Source: Paraglaciecola mesophila
GTDB taxonomy: Bacteria > Pseudomonadota > Gammaproteobacteria > Enterobacterales > Alteromonadaceae
Reading direction: 5' to 3'
Assembly (NCBI RefSeq): GCF_009906955.1
Contig: NZ_CP047656.1
Location: forward strand, 1,364,001 to 1,428,000
DNA length: 64,000 bases
In this document: positions 1 to 7,949 of the stretch, in pieces
Position numbering within the stretch: the stretch's first letter is position 1
Layout of the letters: each line of letters starts with the position of its first letter
The notes under the pieces: generated by a model
The model's database searches: none
Told to the model about the DNA's origin: nothing
Seen by the model: only the letters and a program-made list of their open reading frames with translations
Position numbers and translations under genes: made by a program

Positions 1-55
1 TGAGAATAATCCACAGATGAGCAACACAGCCTTTGATTTCATTCTATTTTTCCTT

Positions 56-320
56 ATACCAATTCCATTAAATAATTGGCCTCTCAGAATTCATCCAGCG
101 GGTTTTGAACAAGGCGTCGGTGTGTAGTAATGGTTGTTCCCTTTCAAATACCGAGAACGTAGTGCAAAACCCGCTGGGGAATTCCCTTTGGGCGAATTTT
201 AAAAGGACTTACTCTGTGTTGCTCAAACTCGAAAGAGCACCACTATTACTTCATTTAAGCGCCTTGATTAAGTCCTTTTAAATTTTCGCTGAGTGGTTAA
301 TTATTTAATGGAATTGGTAT
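56..320 (+). mobile_element. MITE-like element, family A, copy 1 (265 bp, non-coding)
   Basis: The element is bounded by a perfect 22-bp terminal inverted repeat (56-77 and 299-320, beginning ATACCAATTCC). Two further inverted repeats lie inside: CCAGCGGGTTTTG (95-107) pairs with its complement at 165-177, with a GAATTC on each outer side, and TTAAAAGGACTTA (199-211) pairs with its complement at 269-281. The strand could therefore fold into a closed outer stem carrying two hairpin arms. No ORF of useful size is present. A near-identical copy lies at 51211-51489 in the opposite orientation, which shows this is a repeat family. I could not identify a clear target-site duplication or the transposase that would move it. 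Confidence 0.85.
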
Positions 321-466
321 TAAATTAATGCGAAGGGCGTTTGTAAGCACAAGCATCGTATAGCCCATCAAATCAAGGGTCAAATATTTATCCGAAAAGT
401 TCATCCCAGCGCATTCACGGTAAGTGTAACAACATGTAATTTAAACACTTTACTGGAAACTAACGG

Positions 467-480
467 GAGTGCTAGCACTC
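467..480. repeat. 14-bp perfect palindrome upstream of a lipoprotein gene
   Basis: GAGTGCTAGCACTC is a perfect palindrome about 40 bases before the start of the gene at 521. It could be an operator. Its half sites resemble CIRCE half sites, but the 9-base spacer of a true CIRCE element is missing. The rest of 321-520 shows nothing I can name. Confidence 0.3.
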
Positions 481-520
481 TTAGGTATGTAAATTAATTT
501 CCATAAGAGTTGAAACTATT

Positions 521-1015
521 ATGAAACATGTCGTGATCCTAGTGACTTTATTATTAGCATTAGCCGGGTGTGCAACTCATCGACTACCTGACCCTGAAAG
601 GTCCGCCATTATTGAAAAGTTTATCACCACAGAACAACTCGAAGCGCGTAATACCATTAGCGCATTTGACTTAGATAGCTGGACGTCATTGAGTGACCAA
701 TATCTTATTATTCGAACGTCACCGTTTCGTTCATATTTAGTTAAACTTACCATGCGTTGTAGTGATATCGATTACTCACCAGCTCTGCTCGTGTATTCGC
801 GCATACCCAATACACTAAGTGCGGGTTTTGATAGTGTATTTACTCCAGACAACCATAGATTCAAATGCAATATCAGCCGTATTTATCCCCTGAGCAAAGC
901 GCAAAATAAAAGTTTAATTACTGCGGTAAGCCCTAAAGCAGAAGACAAGCCGTTACAAAGCGCCCAAGAAGAAAATATGAACGCTAGCGAACCGAGCACA
1001 TCAAAAGATCTCTAG
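521..1015 (+). CDS. Predicted lipoprotein of unknown function
   Basis: The 164-residue product starts with a short basic region, a hydrophobic core and the lipobox LAGC (Cys17), so it should be an outer- or inner-membrane lipoprotein. The mature part has no motif I recognise; it has two cysteines (around residues 79 and 115) that could form a disulfide, and a polar, low-complexity tail after about residue 125. The ATG is preceded by AAGAG at a workable distance. It stands alone, with a gene of opposite strand downstream (convergent). I do not assign a function. Confidence 0.7.
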   Translation: MKHVVILVTLLLALAGCATHRLPDPERSAIIEKFITTEQLEARNTISAFDLDSWTSLSDQYLIIRTSPFRSYLVKLTMRCSDIDYSPALLVYSRIPNTLSAGFDSVFTPDNHRFKCNISRIYPLSKAQNKSLITAVSPKAEDKPLQSAQEENMNASEPSTSKDL

Positions 1016-1067
1016 CCAGTTACGTCGCTATGTTTGGAGTACGTAGTAGGAGAAGGTCAGTGCTGGG

Positions 1068-1394
1068 TTAGTTAACCTTAATCGAGCCCTTTTTAGTTTG
1101 CGTATAAATTGTATATGGCAATATAAGCGTGTCTGTGGCGGCAGAAAGTACACTGTCAATAAGGAGGTAAGGCACACCGCTGAAGCTATTTCCAATAACT
1201 TGTTTGCTAGGTTCACCGTACATTAAACAAAGGTTGTGACTAAGCCCACTGTAAATCCGCGGGATACTATCGCAGTAACTCTTTTTATCATAATAGGCGA
1301 TATCGACATGATTTCCTGACGGATTAACCGTTTTAACCGTTGCACATGCTTGGCAAATCATAAGTAAAAATAATAGAGTGGCGACTTTAGGCAT
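1068..1394 (-). CDS. YceK/YidQ-like (DUF1375) lipoprotein
   Basis: The start chosen is the internal ATG at 1394, because the next residues form a compact lipoprotein signal peptide ending in the lipobox CQAC. The upstream start at 1433 would add 13 hydrophobic residues in front. The mature protein of about 90 residues carries the YceK/YidQ pattern: a Tyr/Gly-rich stretch with YSGLSHN, then a C-terminal region 'LIDSVLSAATDTLILPYT' that in this family follows a Pro/Leu pattern. Family function is unknown; members are small outer-membrane lipoproteins. Assignment is by remembered family pattern and is moderately sure. Confidence 0.65.
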   Translation of the reverse strand: MPKVATLLFLLMICQACATVKTVNPSGNHVDIAYYDKKSYCDSIPRIYSGLSHNLCLMYGEPSKQVIGNSFSGVPYLLIDSVLSAATDTLILPYTIYTQTKKGSIKVN

Positions 1395-1534
1395 AATTGA
1401 ATCCATTAAGAACAACAGATTAATCAAAACCATGCTGAAGCGACAAAAACCAATTTTTCTACCTTCCCTTCATGAGCAACCTGCCGATTTTGCGATTTAC
1501 CACGCTTCTTATATACCGATATAACTTAATGCGA

Positions 1535-1780
1535 CTAGTAAACTATCTTCAGCACTATGTATGGCACTAGGTTAAATACAAAAACGAGCAACTTGTACTG
1601 GGCTAGATAATTCATATACATGATTTTTAACTGGTGAGCTTGTACGTTGAAAAACTTACTATGCACTGACGTTATTCGCTCTCCCATCCAGATTAAGGCC
1701 AATGTAGCCAAACTCAGCAAACCAATATTAATCAATGACATCCAACCAAATATTTCGCTTAGTAAAACGGTGTTATGCAT
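1535..1780 (-). CDS. Small two-TM protein, DUF6868-like
   Basis: The 81-residue product has one hydrophobic segment near residues 15-33 and a second near 62-80, joined by a basic loop with an H-x-x-x-F pattern and YLAQYK. This layout, with FGWMSLIN at the N terminus and FNLVPYIVL at the C terminus, matches small inner-membrane proteins annotated as DUF6868 in marine gammaproteobacteria. A ribosome binding site (AAAGGTAG) precedes the ATG. Function is unknown. Confidence 0.65.
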   Translation of the reverse strand: MHNTVLLSEIFGWMSLINIGLLSLATLALIWMGERITSVHSKFFNVQAHQLKIMYMNYLAQYKLLVFVFNLVPYIVLKIVY

Positions 1781-1854
1781 TTCATCTACCTTTGTGTTTG
1801 ATGGCTCATTTACAGTTTATTGGCTTACTTGTATTTTATCGCCTAGCTGATTGT

Positions 1855-2220
1855 TTAGTTCTTAACCCACGCCCATGCTTTACTCAGCTCATTTACAGTA
1901 AAATATTGTTCATCAATATTGACTATTTTGGCAAACGGGCGATCAGCCTCCACTAACCATTTAATCACTCGGCTAGTGGACACTATGGCTAATTTATTCA
2001 TATGTTTGAGATGAGAGAATGTCCATTTTATATCGTCAAAAAACGCGTTTAGCGTCATATCAACATTATCGTCAATAACGACCACTACGTTGATTTTGTC
2101 GTACTGTTTTATCAAGGAATCAAAGGTGGAAATCCACTTCTGCTCTTCTGCGCGATCAACCTTACCCGATACCTGAATACCGATTGTGTCGCCTTCACTT
2201 TGGGGTAACTGGGTTATCAT
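1855..2220 (-). CDS. SpoIIAA-like (STAS-fold) protein
   Basis: The 121-residue soluble protein matches the SpoIIAA-like/STAS family (formerly DUF3478): an N-terminal beta strand with 'GIQVSGKVD', a central 'INVVVVIDD' strand, a W-containing helix (KWTFSHL), a second strand 'NKLAIVSTS', then the W-rich C-terminal helix 'LSKAWAWVK'. Family members have the anti-sigma-antagonist fold, but their role is not established. The start has a strong AAGGAGA ribosome binding site. Confidence 0.75.
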   Translation of the reverse strand: MITQLPQSEGDTIGIQVSGKVDRAEEQKWISTFDSLIKQYDKINVVVVIDDNVDMTLNAFFDDIKWTFSHLKHMNKLAIVSTSRVIKWLVEADRPFAKIVNIDEQYFTVNELSKAWAWVKN

Positions 2221-2285
2221 GCATGCTCTCCTTACAACGTAACGTCTAAGGTAAACATATGGCGTAAACAGTAATATTCAAGTTC

Positions 2286-2708
2286 TTAGCTCAGCGCTTC
2301 CCACCGCTGCCGAAGCCCAATGATATGCACCATAGCGAAAACACAACACACAATTGAACTGTACAACCAAAATTCTGGGCTGCGGCCCATTGGTGCGAAC
2401 ATTAAGAAAAACCCAACGAGACCACGTATTGCATATATAAAGCTAATAATTATCAGCACGCTTTTAACGAGCGGTAAACGAGGTAACAAACTTGCCCCTG
2501 AAAACGCATACACAGCCCACACACTTAATACGCAAAAAATGCCTAATGTGATGAGCGAAGGTTTTAGGCTGCCCTGCTCTGCCAAGACAGCCATATTCTC
2601 ACCGGCACCGAAAAAGCGATACCAAGACGCACCGAAGTAGATACACCCTAAATGCAATAACCCTGCAAGCCCACTTAAAGCGCCTGCAAACAATAATGTC
2701 CCATTCAT
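2286..2708 (-). CDS. Hypothetical four-TM membrane protein
   Basis: The 140-residue product has four hydrophobic segments at about residues 5-27, 50-70, 80-103 and 113-132, with only short loops, so it is an integral inner-membrane protein. I see no catalytic motif. The segment WYRFFGAGE after the first helix and the phase of small residues resemble uncharacterised four-TM proteins common in gammaproteobacteria. It has an AGAGAG ribosome binding site. Function is unknown. Confidence 0.65.
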   Translation of the reverse strand: MNGTLLFAGALSGLAGLLHLGCIYFGASWYRFFGAGENMAVLAEQGSLKPSLITLGIFCVLSVWAVYAFSGASLLPRLPLVKSVLIIISFIYAIRGLVGFFLMFAPMGRSPEFWLYSSIVCCVFAMVHIIGLRQRWEALS

Positions 2709-2946
2709 TGAACTCTCTCTATTAAGTTGAGGCCTTGAGGAGACTTAAGACCAAATACATCGCGCTGACGTTAACGGCCGTTCTTTTCGTTGAACAAAAC
2801 AACGTTGCATTCTGACTGTTTATCCTTTTCACATAAACGTGACTAACGTAGCGTGACTCAACTGCGAAAGAACACAAGTATTGCACTTTCTAGGGTAAAT
2901 AACATACTGTCATACTACACAAACAACATTAGAGTAAGGCGCGACT

Positions 2947-3972
2947 ATGTGGATAACAATAATAAAAAAGCACCTAATGAGATCATGCATAAGTACAATG
3001 AGTGTCCTAACGTTACTCGGATGCGGTGGCTCAGGTGACGCCCCCTCTGTCACGCCCATAACGTCAACAGAAGAGCCAGCCATACCAAGTCCCTCCGCCG
3101 AAGAAGCGGACCAACCTCTGGAGTCATCACCGTTTACTTCTTTTCAAGCGTCAAGCAGCATCACAGTGTCCGCAGATGGGCCAAATTCAGGGTTATCAGC
3201 TTATAAAATAATCGAAAACGCGTTTGCTGAAGGGGCAATCGAAGCGCCCGATATGTACCCGACCGATCACGTCGATGTGTTGCATATTCTAGAAGATACA
3301 GATGAAATAGTGGGTCCTCACTTTATATTTCTGGCCCATAGAGATCGCGATTTTAATAAAGGTGTCGAGTCTGACCGGCAACGTAATGAAATTAAAACCT
3401 ATGACAAATCAGCTGAACCACTCAAAGGTTATCAAGGTGAAACCATGCAATTTAGCTGGAAATTCAAGGTATCCGGTGAACTAGAATTATCAAAAAAGTT
3501 CAGCCATTTTTTTCAACTAAAAGCTAAAAACTTTAACGAAGATAATAGCAATGGCAATGACGATCAGCCCATGATTACCTTGTCAGGAGTAGATAAAGAC
3601 AGCACGGGAAACGAACTGCAGATCCGCTACAGTAGCGGCTTTAACCCCGATGGCACAAGCACCTCTGATATCTATTTAATAAAAACGGACTGGTCATCTA
3701 TTACTGATGAGTGGTTAGAGATCAAGGTGCAAGCAACCTTCGCCGAGGAAGGTGCATTTTACATGCAAATCTCGCGCATACGTGACGATGCACTTTTAGT
3801 GGATATATCTGAGCCCAATATTGATATGTGGCGCGGTGTATCGAGTGAAGATTTTGTGCGGCCCAAGTGGGGAATTTATCGCTCGTTAGCAGATGCAGAC
3901 AGTTTACGCCCAGAAGAAGAACAAATACGCTTTGCAGATTTTAACGTGGCGAAAGACGCTGTAGCCGAGTAA
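2947..3972 (+). CDS. Surface lipoprotein resembling jelly-roll polysaccharide lyases
   Basis: The 341-residue protein has a signal peptide ending in the lipobox LLGC (Cys26), followed by a Ser/Pro/Glu-rich linker to about residue 75, typical of surface-exposed lipoproteins. The globular part has features seen in jelly-roll lyases of the heparin-lyase-I/alginate-lyase type: 'RQRNEIKTYD' (an R-x-E strand), 'HFFQLKAK' (an H-x-Q strand), 'WLEIKVQ' and 'PKWGIYRS'. In such enzymes Arg, His, Gln and Tyr from these strands line the substrate groove. The substrate cannot be read from sequence. An internal ATG at residue 11 is a possible alternative start. It is followed by a hairpin terminator. Confidence 0.55.
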   Translation: MWITIIKKHLMRSCISTMSVLTLLGCGGSGDAPSVTPITSTEEPAIPSPSAEEADQPLESSPFTSFQASSSITVSADGPNSGLSAYKIIENAFAEGAIEAPDMYPTDHVDVLHILEDTDEIVGPHFIFLAHRDRDFNKGVESDRQRNEIKTYDKSAEPLKGYQGETMQFSWKFKVSGELELSKKFSHFFQLKAKNFNEDNSNGNDDQPMITLSGVDKDSTGNELQIRYSSGFNPDGTSTSDIYLIKTDWSSITDEWLEIKVQATFAEEGAFYMQISRIRDDALLVDISEPNIDMWRGVSSEDFVRPKWGIYRSLADADSLRPEEEQIRFADFNVAKDAVAE

Positions 3973-3984
3973 GAAACACCATTA

Positions 3985-4020
3985 AACATGCCCGAAACGT
4001 CCACTACCAACGGGCATGTT
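3985..4020 (+). terminator. Hairpin terminator after the lyase-like gene
   Basis: AACATGCCCG (3985-3994) pairs perfectly with CGGGCATGTT (4011-4020) across a 16-base loop, 12 bases after the stop codon. It is followed by A/T-rich sequence but only a weak T run. Confidence 0.55.
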
Positions 4021-4136
4021 AACAATTGTATTTTGATGTGAGCTAATGCCAATAAGACAAGAAAGTATGAAATAAAACCAATAAAAATAATGATGAAGTG
4101 ACTGAAGTTAATTTTTTACATCTGGCACCGCAATCT

Positions 4137-4487
4137 CTAATTGCGCAAAATATTCACCATGGCTTTCCCCTTGGCAAGTTCATCAATCAACTTGTCTAGG
4201 TAGCGAATATTACGCATCAAGGGATCTTCTATCTCATCAACACGAACGCCACAAACACCCCCCTTAATCAATGATGTGTTGGGGTTAATTTTCGGTGCTG
4301 CGGCAAAAAATGAAGCAAAGTCATTCCCGCTGCTAACCTGCTTTTTCACCTCTTCAGGGCGATATGCAGTGAGCCAACAAATGATCTGCACGACTTCCGC
4401 TTCCGTTCTGTTCTTCTTCATTGCCTTTTGGACATACAAAGCATAAATCTTTGAGAATGCCATGGAAAAAACCTTGTGCTCTGACAT
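4137..4487 (-). CDS. DUF2200 family protein
   Basis: The 116-residue soluble protein matches the DUF2200 family along its whole length: 'FSKIYALYVQKAMKKNRT' at the N terminus, a 'VIxWLTGY'-like segment (here IICWLTAY), the central 'FFAAAPKINPN' and 'GVCGVRVDEIEDPLMRNIR'. Family members are widespread in bacteria; their function is not known. It stands alone between convergent and same-strand neighbours, with a purine-rich (GGGAGG) ribosome binding site before the ATG. Confidence 0.85.
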   Translation of the reverse strand: MSEHKVFSMAFSKIYALYVQKAMKKNRTEAEVVQIICWLTAYRPEEVKKQVSSGNDFASFFAAAPKINPNTSLIKGGVCGVRVDEIEDPLMRNIRYLDKLIDELAKGKAMVNILRN

Positions 4488-4674
4488 GTATTAACCTCCC
4501 AATGTGAATGCTCCTGTATAAGGGAGCATAAAAACGTAGGCTATCATATCGAGTCGACAGCAGTCATTTAGGTACGTTATCCCTGTGACTCAATGCATTG
4601 TTGCGTATTTTATTAAACTCAACGAATTTACCCTCTACTTTGGAATTAAAATGAAGGTGAAAAAGAATAACGTA

Positions 4675-5559
4675 TTAAAAAAGTTGTTCTTTTGCGACCT
4701 CCTTAATACATTGACTTAGCTCCCCAAGCGCATCCGACTCCAGTTCAATCCAGTGCCAAAACAGGGGGACACTCAGAGATTTATCTGGAAACAGAGGCAC
4801 CAACTGCCCTGAAGCGACTTCATGTTTCACTTGCAGTTTGGGCAGTAATGCCCAAGCAACTCCGGCGACTGCCATTTGCAAAAAGCCATAGGATGACGGA
4901 TACCAATGGCAATGCTTAAGTGTTGGGGCAACACTTAGGCATTCACTCTGGTATTGCGTCAACAACGCAACGTCGAACTCATCATAGAGTAATCCGGGAG
5001 AAGAAAAGACTTCATCTGGCAATAGGCCCTTAGTCAGGTATCGCGCTATGTACACGGGAGACGCGTAAAGCTGATAATTCATAATTCCTAATCGAGCAGA
5101 CTCGCCACCTGTTATCGGCGTGCCTGTTTGGCTAATGCAGCCCATCACCTTTCCCTGTTGAAGTAGGGTTCGCGTCTGAGTTTGATCCGCATTAAATATG
5201 TGCACTGGGTTTGCTCGTTTAACACTAAAGCGCGCCATCACATCACTAAACCAGGTCGCCAATACGTCGTTGTTAATAGCAACGCTCAACGCTGAGGCTT
5301 CATCAGAAATACCTGTGCGAACATTAAGTTCATCTTCCAACACATTGACTCTTTGGACATGGGCAAGCAACTGTTGACCTAAAGGAGTAGGCTTAAGCGG
5401 TTTAGTGCGCACCAGTACGGGGCTGCCAAGATGCAACTCAAGTCGTTTTATTTTCTGGGAAACGGCAGATTGAGTAAGATGCAGTGCCTGCGCACCTTTA
5501 TCAAAGCTACCGTAGCGCAGCACCTCGCTTAAGCAATGTAACGCGTCATAATCCAACAT
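4675..5559 (-). CDS. argP: LysR-family regulator ArgP
   Basis: The product (294 residues) has the LysR layout: winged helix-turn-helix at about residues 1-65 (QALHLTQSAVSQKIKRLE), then a two-lobed effector domain. The N-terminal reading 'YDALHCLSEVLRYGSFDKGAQALHLT' is very close to the ArgP/IciA subgroup, which senses arginine and lysine and activates the arginine exporter argO. The divergently transcribed neighbour is an ArgO-type LysE exporter, starting 95 bases away, which is the classic ArgP-ArgO pairing. The A/T-rich gap between them is the expected binding region. Confidence 0.85.
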   Translation of the reverse strand: MLDYDALHCLSEVLRYGSFDKGAQALHLTQSAVSQKIKRLELHLGSPVLVRTKPLKPTPLGQQLLAHVQRVNVLEDELNVRTGISDEASALSVAINNDVLATWFSDVMARFSVKRANPVHIFNADQTQTRTLLQQGKVMGCISQTGTPITGGESARLGIMNYQLYASPVYIARYLTKGLLPDEVFSSPGLLYDEFDVALLTQYQSECLSVAPTLKHCHWYPSSYGFLQMAVAGVAWALLPKLQVKHEVASGQLVPLFPDKSLSVPLFWHWIELESDALGELSQCIKEVAKEQLF

Positions 5560-5654
5560 AAATAAAATTAATTTATAAAAAATATTATTAATTTAATTAA
5601 AACCACTTACCTCGATAAGATCAACGTTTATTAAACGATGAGGTGATAATCAAT

Positions 5655-6257
5655 ATGATAACGGCGGCAATTAGTGGTTTTTTGATGGGAGGCACGCTCA
5701 TCATTGCAGTAGGAGCGCAAAACAGTTTTTTGATAGAGCAGTCATTGAAGCGCCAATGGGCAGGGTTATTTGTCACCCTGTTTATTGTCAGTGATGCGAT
5801 TGCGATAAGTTTTGGAGCAATGGGATTTGGTTTATTGTTACAACAGCACCCAACGCTGGTGGCTGCTACTAAATGGTCGGGGGTCATATTTTTACTGTGG
5901 CTTGCATTGAACAAACTGAAAGCGTCTATGGCAAATGATGCCATGCTCATCGCGCTGTCTAAACATAAAATACCATTTCATCGTGCTTTGCTAACCGCAT
6001 TGGGTGTGACCTGGTTAAATCCGCATTTTTACATCGACACAGTATTACTCATGGGCAACCTCGCGGGGCAATGGCAACAACAGAAATGGTGGTTTGTTAT
6101 CGGTGCAATTTTGGCGTCTGTAGTATGGTTTATCGGGTTAAGCGGGTTAACCTCAAAGTGTGCAAAGTGGATGGAGCGCCCTAAATTTTGGCGCTGGTTC
6201 AATCGTATCAACGCCTTGGTTTTAGGTGCGATTGGCGTGCAGCTAACCACTTTGTAA
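5655..6257 (+). CDS. argO: Arginine/lysine exporter ArgO (LysE family)
   Basis: The protein has about six hydrophobic segments and the LysE signature 'GAQNSFLIEQSL' near the N terminus, with 'TWLNPHFYIDTVLLMG' in the middle, as in ArgO exporters of basic amino acids. I chose the ATG at 5655 (200 residues) because GAGGTGA lies 8 bases upstream; a GTG four codons earlier falls inside that ribosome binding site. Expression is expected to be under ArgP, encoded divergently. A strong stem-loop follows the stop and separates it from rluB. Confidence 0.85.
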   Translation: MITAAISGFLMGGTLIIAVGAQNSFLIEQSLKRQWAGLFVTLFIVSDAIAISFGAMGFGLLLQQHPTLVAATKWSGVIFLLWLALNKLKASMANDAMLIALSKHKIPFHRALLTALGVTWLNPHFYIDTVLLMGNLAGQWQQQKWWFVIGAILASVVWFIGLSGLTSKCAKWMERPKFWRWFNRINALVLGAIGVQLTTL

Positions 6258-6276
6258 AACATATTTTTGAGGTAGC

Positions 6277-6300
6277 GGTCGTAAGTCATCACTTACGACC
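6277..6300. terminator. Stem-loop between convergent argO and rluB
   Basis: GGTCGTAAGT (6277-6286) pairs perfectly with ACTTACGACC (6291-6300) across a CATC loop. It lies between two convergent genes. Neither side has a strong T run, so termination may be incomplete or Rho-aided. Confidence 0.55.
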
Positions 6301-6312
6301 TATAAAGTAAGG

Positions 6313-7182
6313 TTACTTCTTTTTTGGTCTTGGCTTAGCGCGACCTTGATTAATCTTATGCTTTTGCACCGAGCGGCGCATACGACTCAGGCGGACGTGA
6401 TCCAGCTTAGTTTGTTTATCTTCAACTAATGATTCTTGCTCTAAGTCGAGTTGTACACTCTTACGTAAGGTATTCAAATCAGTCAGTGGCAACTCAATCC
6501 AACCGCCTTGGGGCAAGCGATTTTGTAAATTTAACGTGCCATAGCGCACACGGATCAGGCGACTTACCTGCAAGCCTTGAGATTCCCACAAACGACGTAC
6601 TTCACGGTTTTTCCCTTCCGATAGGCTCACGTTGTACCAAGAATTCAGGCTTTCTTCATCCCCAGGACGTTTACGAATTTCGGTAAATTTCGACACGCCA
6701 TCTTCAAGCTCCACCCCTTTCTTAAGGCGTTTTATCATGTCGTCTTCTACTTCGCCGAAAACACGAACCGCATATTCACGCTCGATTTCGTGCTTAGGGT
6801 GCATTAAGCGATTAGCTAACTCACCATCATTGGTAAATAATAAAAGACCGCTGGTGTTGATATCTAAACGCCCTACGGCAATCCAACGGCCATTTTGAAT
6901 TTTAGGTAACCGATCAAATACGGTGGGGCGGCCCTGAGGATCTTTCCGGCTACATAGTTCACCTTCAGGTTTGTTGTACATCAACACCCGGCATATGGTG
7001 CTTTTCGCTGCAGCAGTAATCAGATTTCCGTCGACACGAAGTTGATCCGCAGGTTCAACGCGATCCCCCAAGGTGGCGACTTTTCCGTTAACCGAAATGC
7101 GCCCAGAGGCTATCCATTTTTCCATCTCACGACGGGAGCCCACACCAGCATTGGCTAGGACTTTTTGTAATTTTTCACTCAT
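6313..7182 (-). CDS. rluB: 23S rRNA pseudouridine(2605) synthase RluB
   Basis: The product (289 residues) has an N-terminal S4 RNA-binding domain (about 1-60, 'LQKVLANAGVGSRREMEKWI') and a RsuA-type pseudouridine synthase domain with the catalytic motif GRLDINTSGLLLF, Asp107 being the nucleophile. A Lys/Arg-rich tail follows. It modifies U2605 of 23S rRNA. The ATG overlaps the stop of scpB (TAATG), so translation is probably coupled. The order scpA-scpB-rluB is conserved in gammaproteobacteria. Confidence 0.93.
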   Translation of the reverse strand: MSEKLQKVLANAGVGSRREMEKWIASGRISVNGKVATLGDRVEPADQLRVDGNLITAAAKSTICRVLMYNKPEGELCSRKDPQGRPTVFDRLPKIQNGRWIAVGRLDINTSGLLLFTNDGELANRLMHPKHEIEREYAVRVFGEVEDDMIKRLKKGVELEDGVSKFTEIRKRPGDEESLNSWYNVSLSEGKNREVRRLWESQGLQVSRLIRVRYGTLNLQNRLPQGGWIELPLTDLNTLRKSVQLDLEQESLVEDKQTKLDHVRLSRMRRSVQKHKINQGRAKPRPKKK

Positions 7183-7949
7183 TAGTGTAACTGCTCTCTT
7201 TGATTAGGGTTGTCAGTATTATCAAGCTTAGTCTCTTGTGCTTGCTCTGACGGTATTTGCTCTTCTGCCGATAGGTTTTCATCAGATGATTGCTCATCTG
7301 CTTTCACTGGCCGTGATATTCGACTGCTATTTTGTACTGGCCCATCATTTTGCCCGGTCTTTTGCTCAGTCGATTGGGCTGACTCAGTAATGACTCGGCG
7401 CTCATCTTGGCTATTACTCGCATCAAACGCATCTTGACTAGGTAAGTCTTTCAGGCTCTTTAACGAAAAATAGTTTAAAAATCCTTTGGTTGTTGCGTAT
7501 AAAGCTGGACGTCCAGGTACTTCTTTGTGCCCAACCACTTTAACCCAATCTCTTTCGATCAGAGTTTTCATGATGTTGCTACTCACTGCAACGCCTCGCA
7601 CATCCTCAATTTCCCCACGGGTGATGGGTTGACGATAGGCCACCATAGACAAGGTTTCCAAAAGTGCTCTTGAATATCGTGGCGCTTGCTCTTGCCACAG
7701 TTTACTGAGCCAGGGGCCTAAGCTATCCATTGATTGAAAGCGATAACCGCTTGCTACTTCAACCAGTTGTACACCGCGAGATTGGTACTCAAGCTGCAAT
7801 TCATCTATGGCCTGTTTTAATGCCTTTTTACTGACCTTAAGGCCACTTAAAACAGTATCTTGTAACTGCTCTTGGCTAACTGGCGCGTCAGATACAAACA
7901 CCGCTGCTTCAACTAACTGCTTTAGCTGCACTGGGGATATTTTAGCCAT
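7182..7949 (-). CDS. scpB: Segregation and condensation protein ScpB
   Basis: The protein (255 residues) contains two winged-helix domains typical of ScpB, with 'LVEAAVFVSDAPVS' at the N terminus and the conserved 'LETLSMVAYRQPITRGEIEDVRGV' region near 95-120. It binds ScpA as a kleisin partner of Smc in chromosome condensation. The C-terminal 70 residues are Ser/Gln/Glu-rich and probably disordered. It starts directly after the scpA stop (TAAATG) and overlaps rluB by one base. Confidence 0.93.
   Translation of the reverse strand: MAKISPVQLKQLVEAAVFVSDAPVSQEQLQDTVLSGLKVSKKALKQAIDELQLEYQSRGVQLVEVASGYRFQSMDSLGPWLSKLWQEQAPRYSRALLETLSMVAYRQPITRGEIEDVRGVAVSSNIMKTLIERDWVKVVGHKEVPGRPALYATTKGFLNYFSLKSLKDLPSQDAFDASNSQDERRVITESAQSTEQKTGQNDGPVQNSSRISRPVKADEQSSDENLSAEEQIPSEQAQETKLDNTDNPNQREQLH

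Noticed and set aside
1-55. Remnant of a gene or terminator at the left edge
   Set aside because: The sequence before the MITE is too short to judge.
56-320. Target-site duplication for the family A MITE
   Set aside because: Flanking bases at both copies do not match convincingly; TA-like target use cannot be confirmed.
1028-1216. Short minus-strand ORF overlapping the YceK-like gene
   Set aside because: Different frame inside a well-supported lipoprotein gene, with no ribosome binding site.
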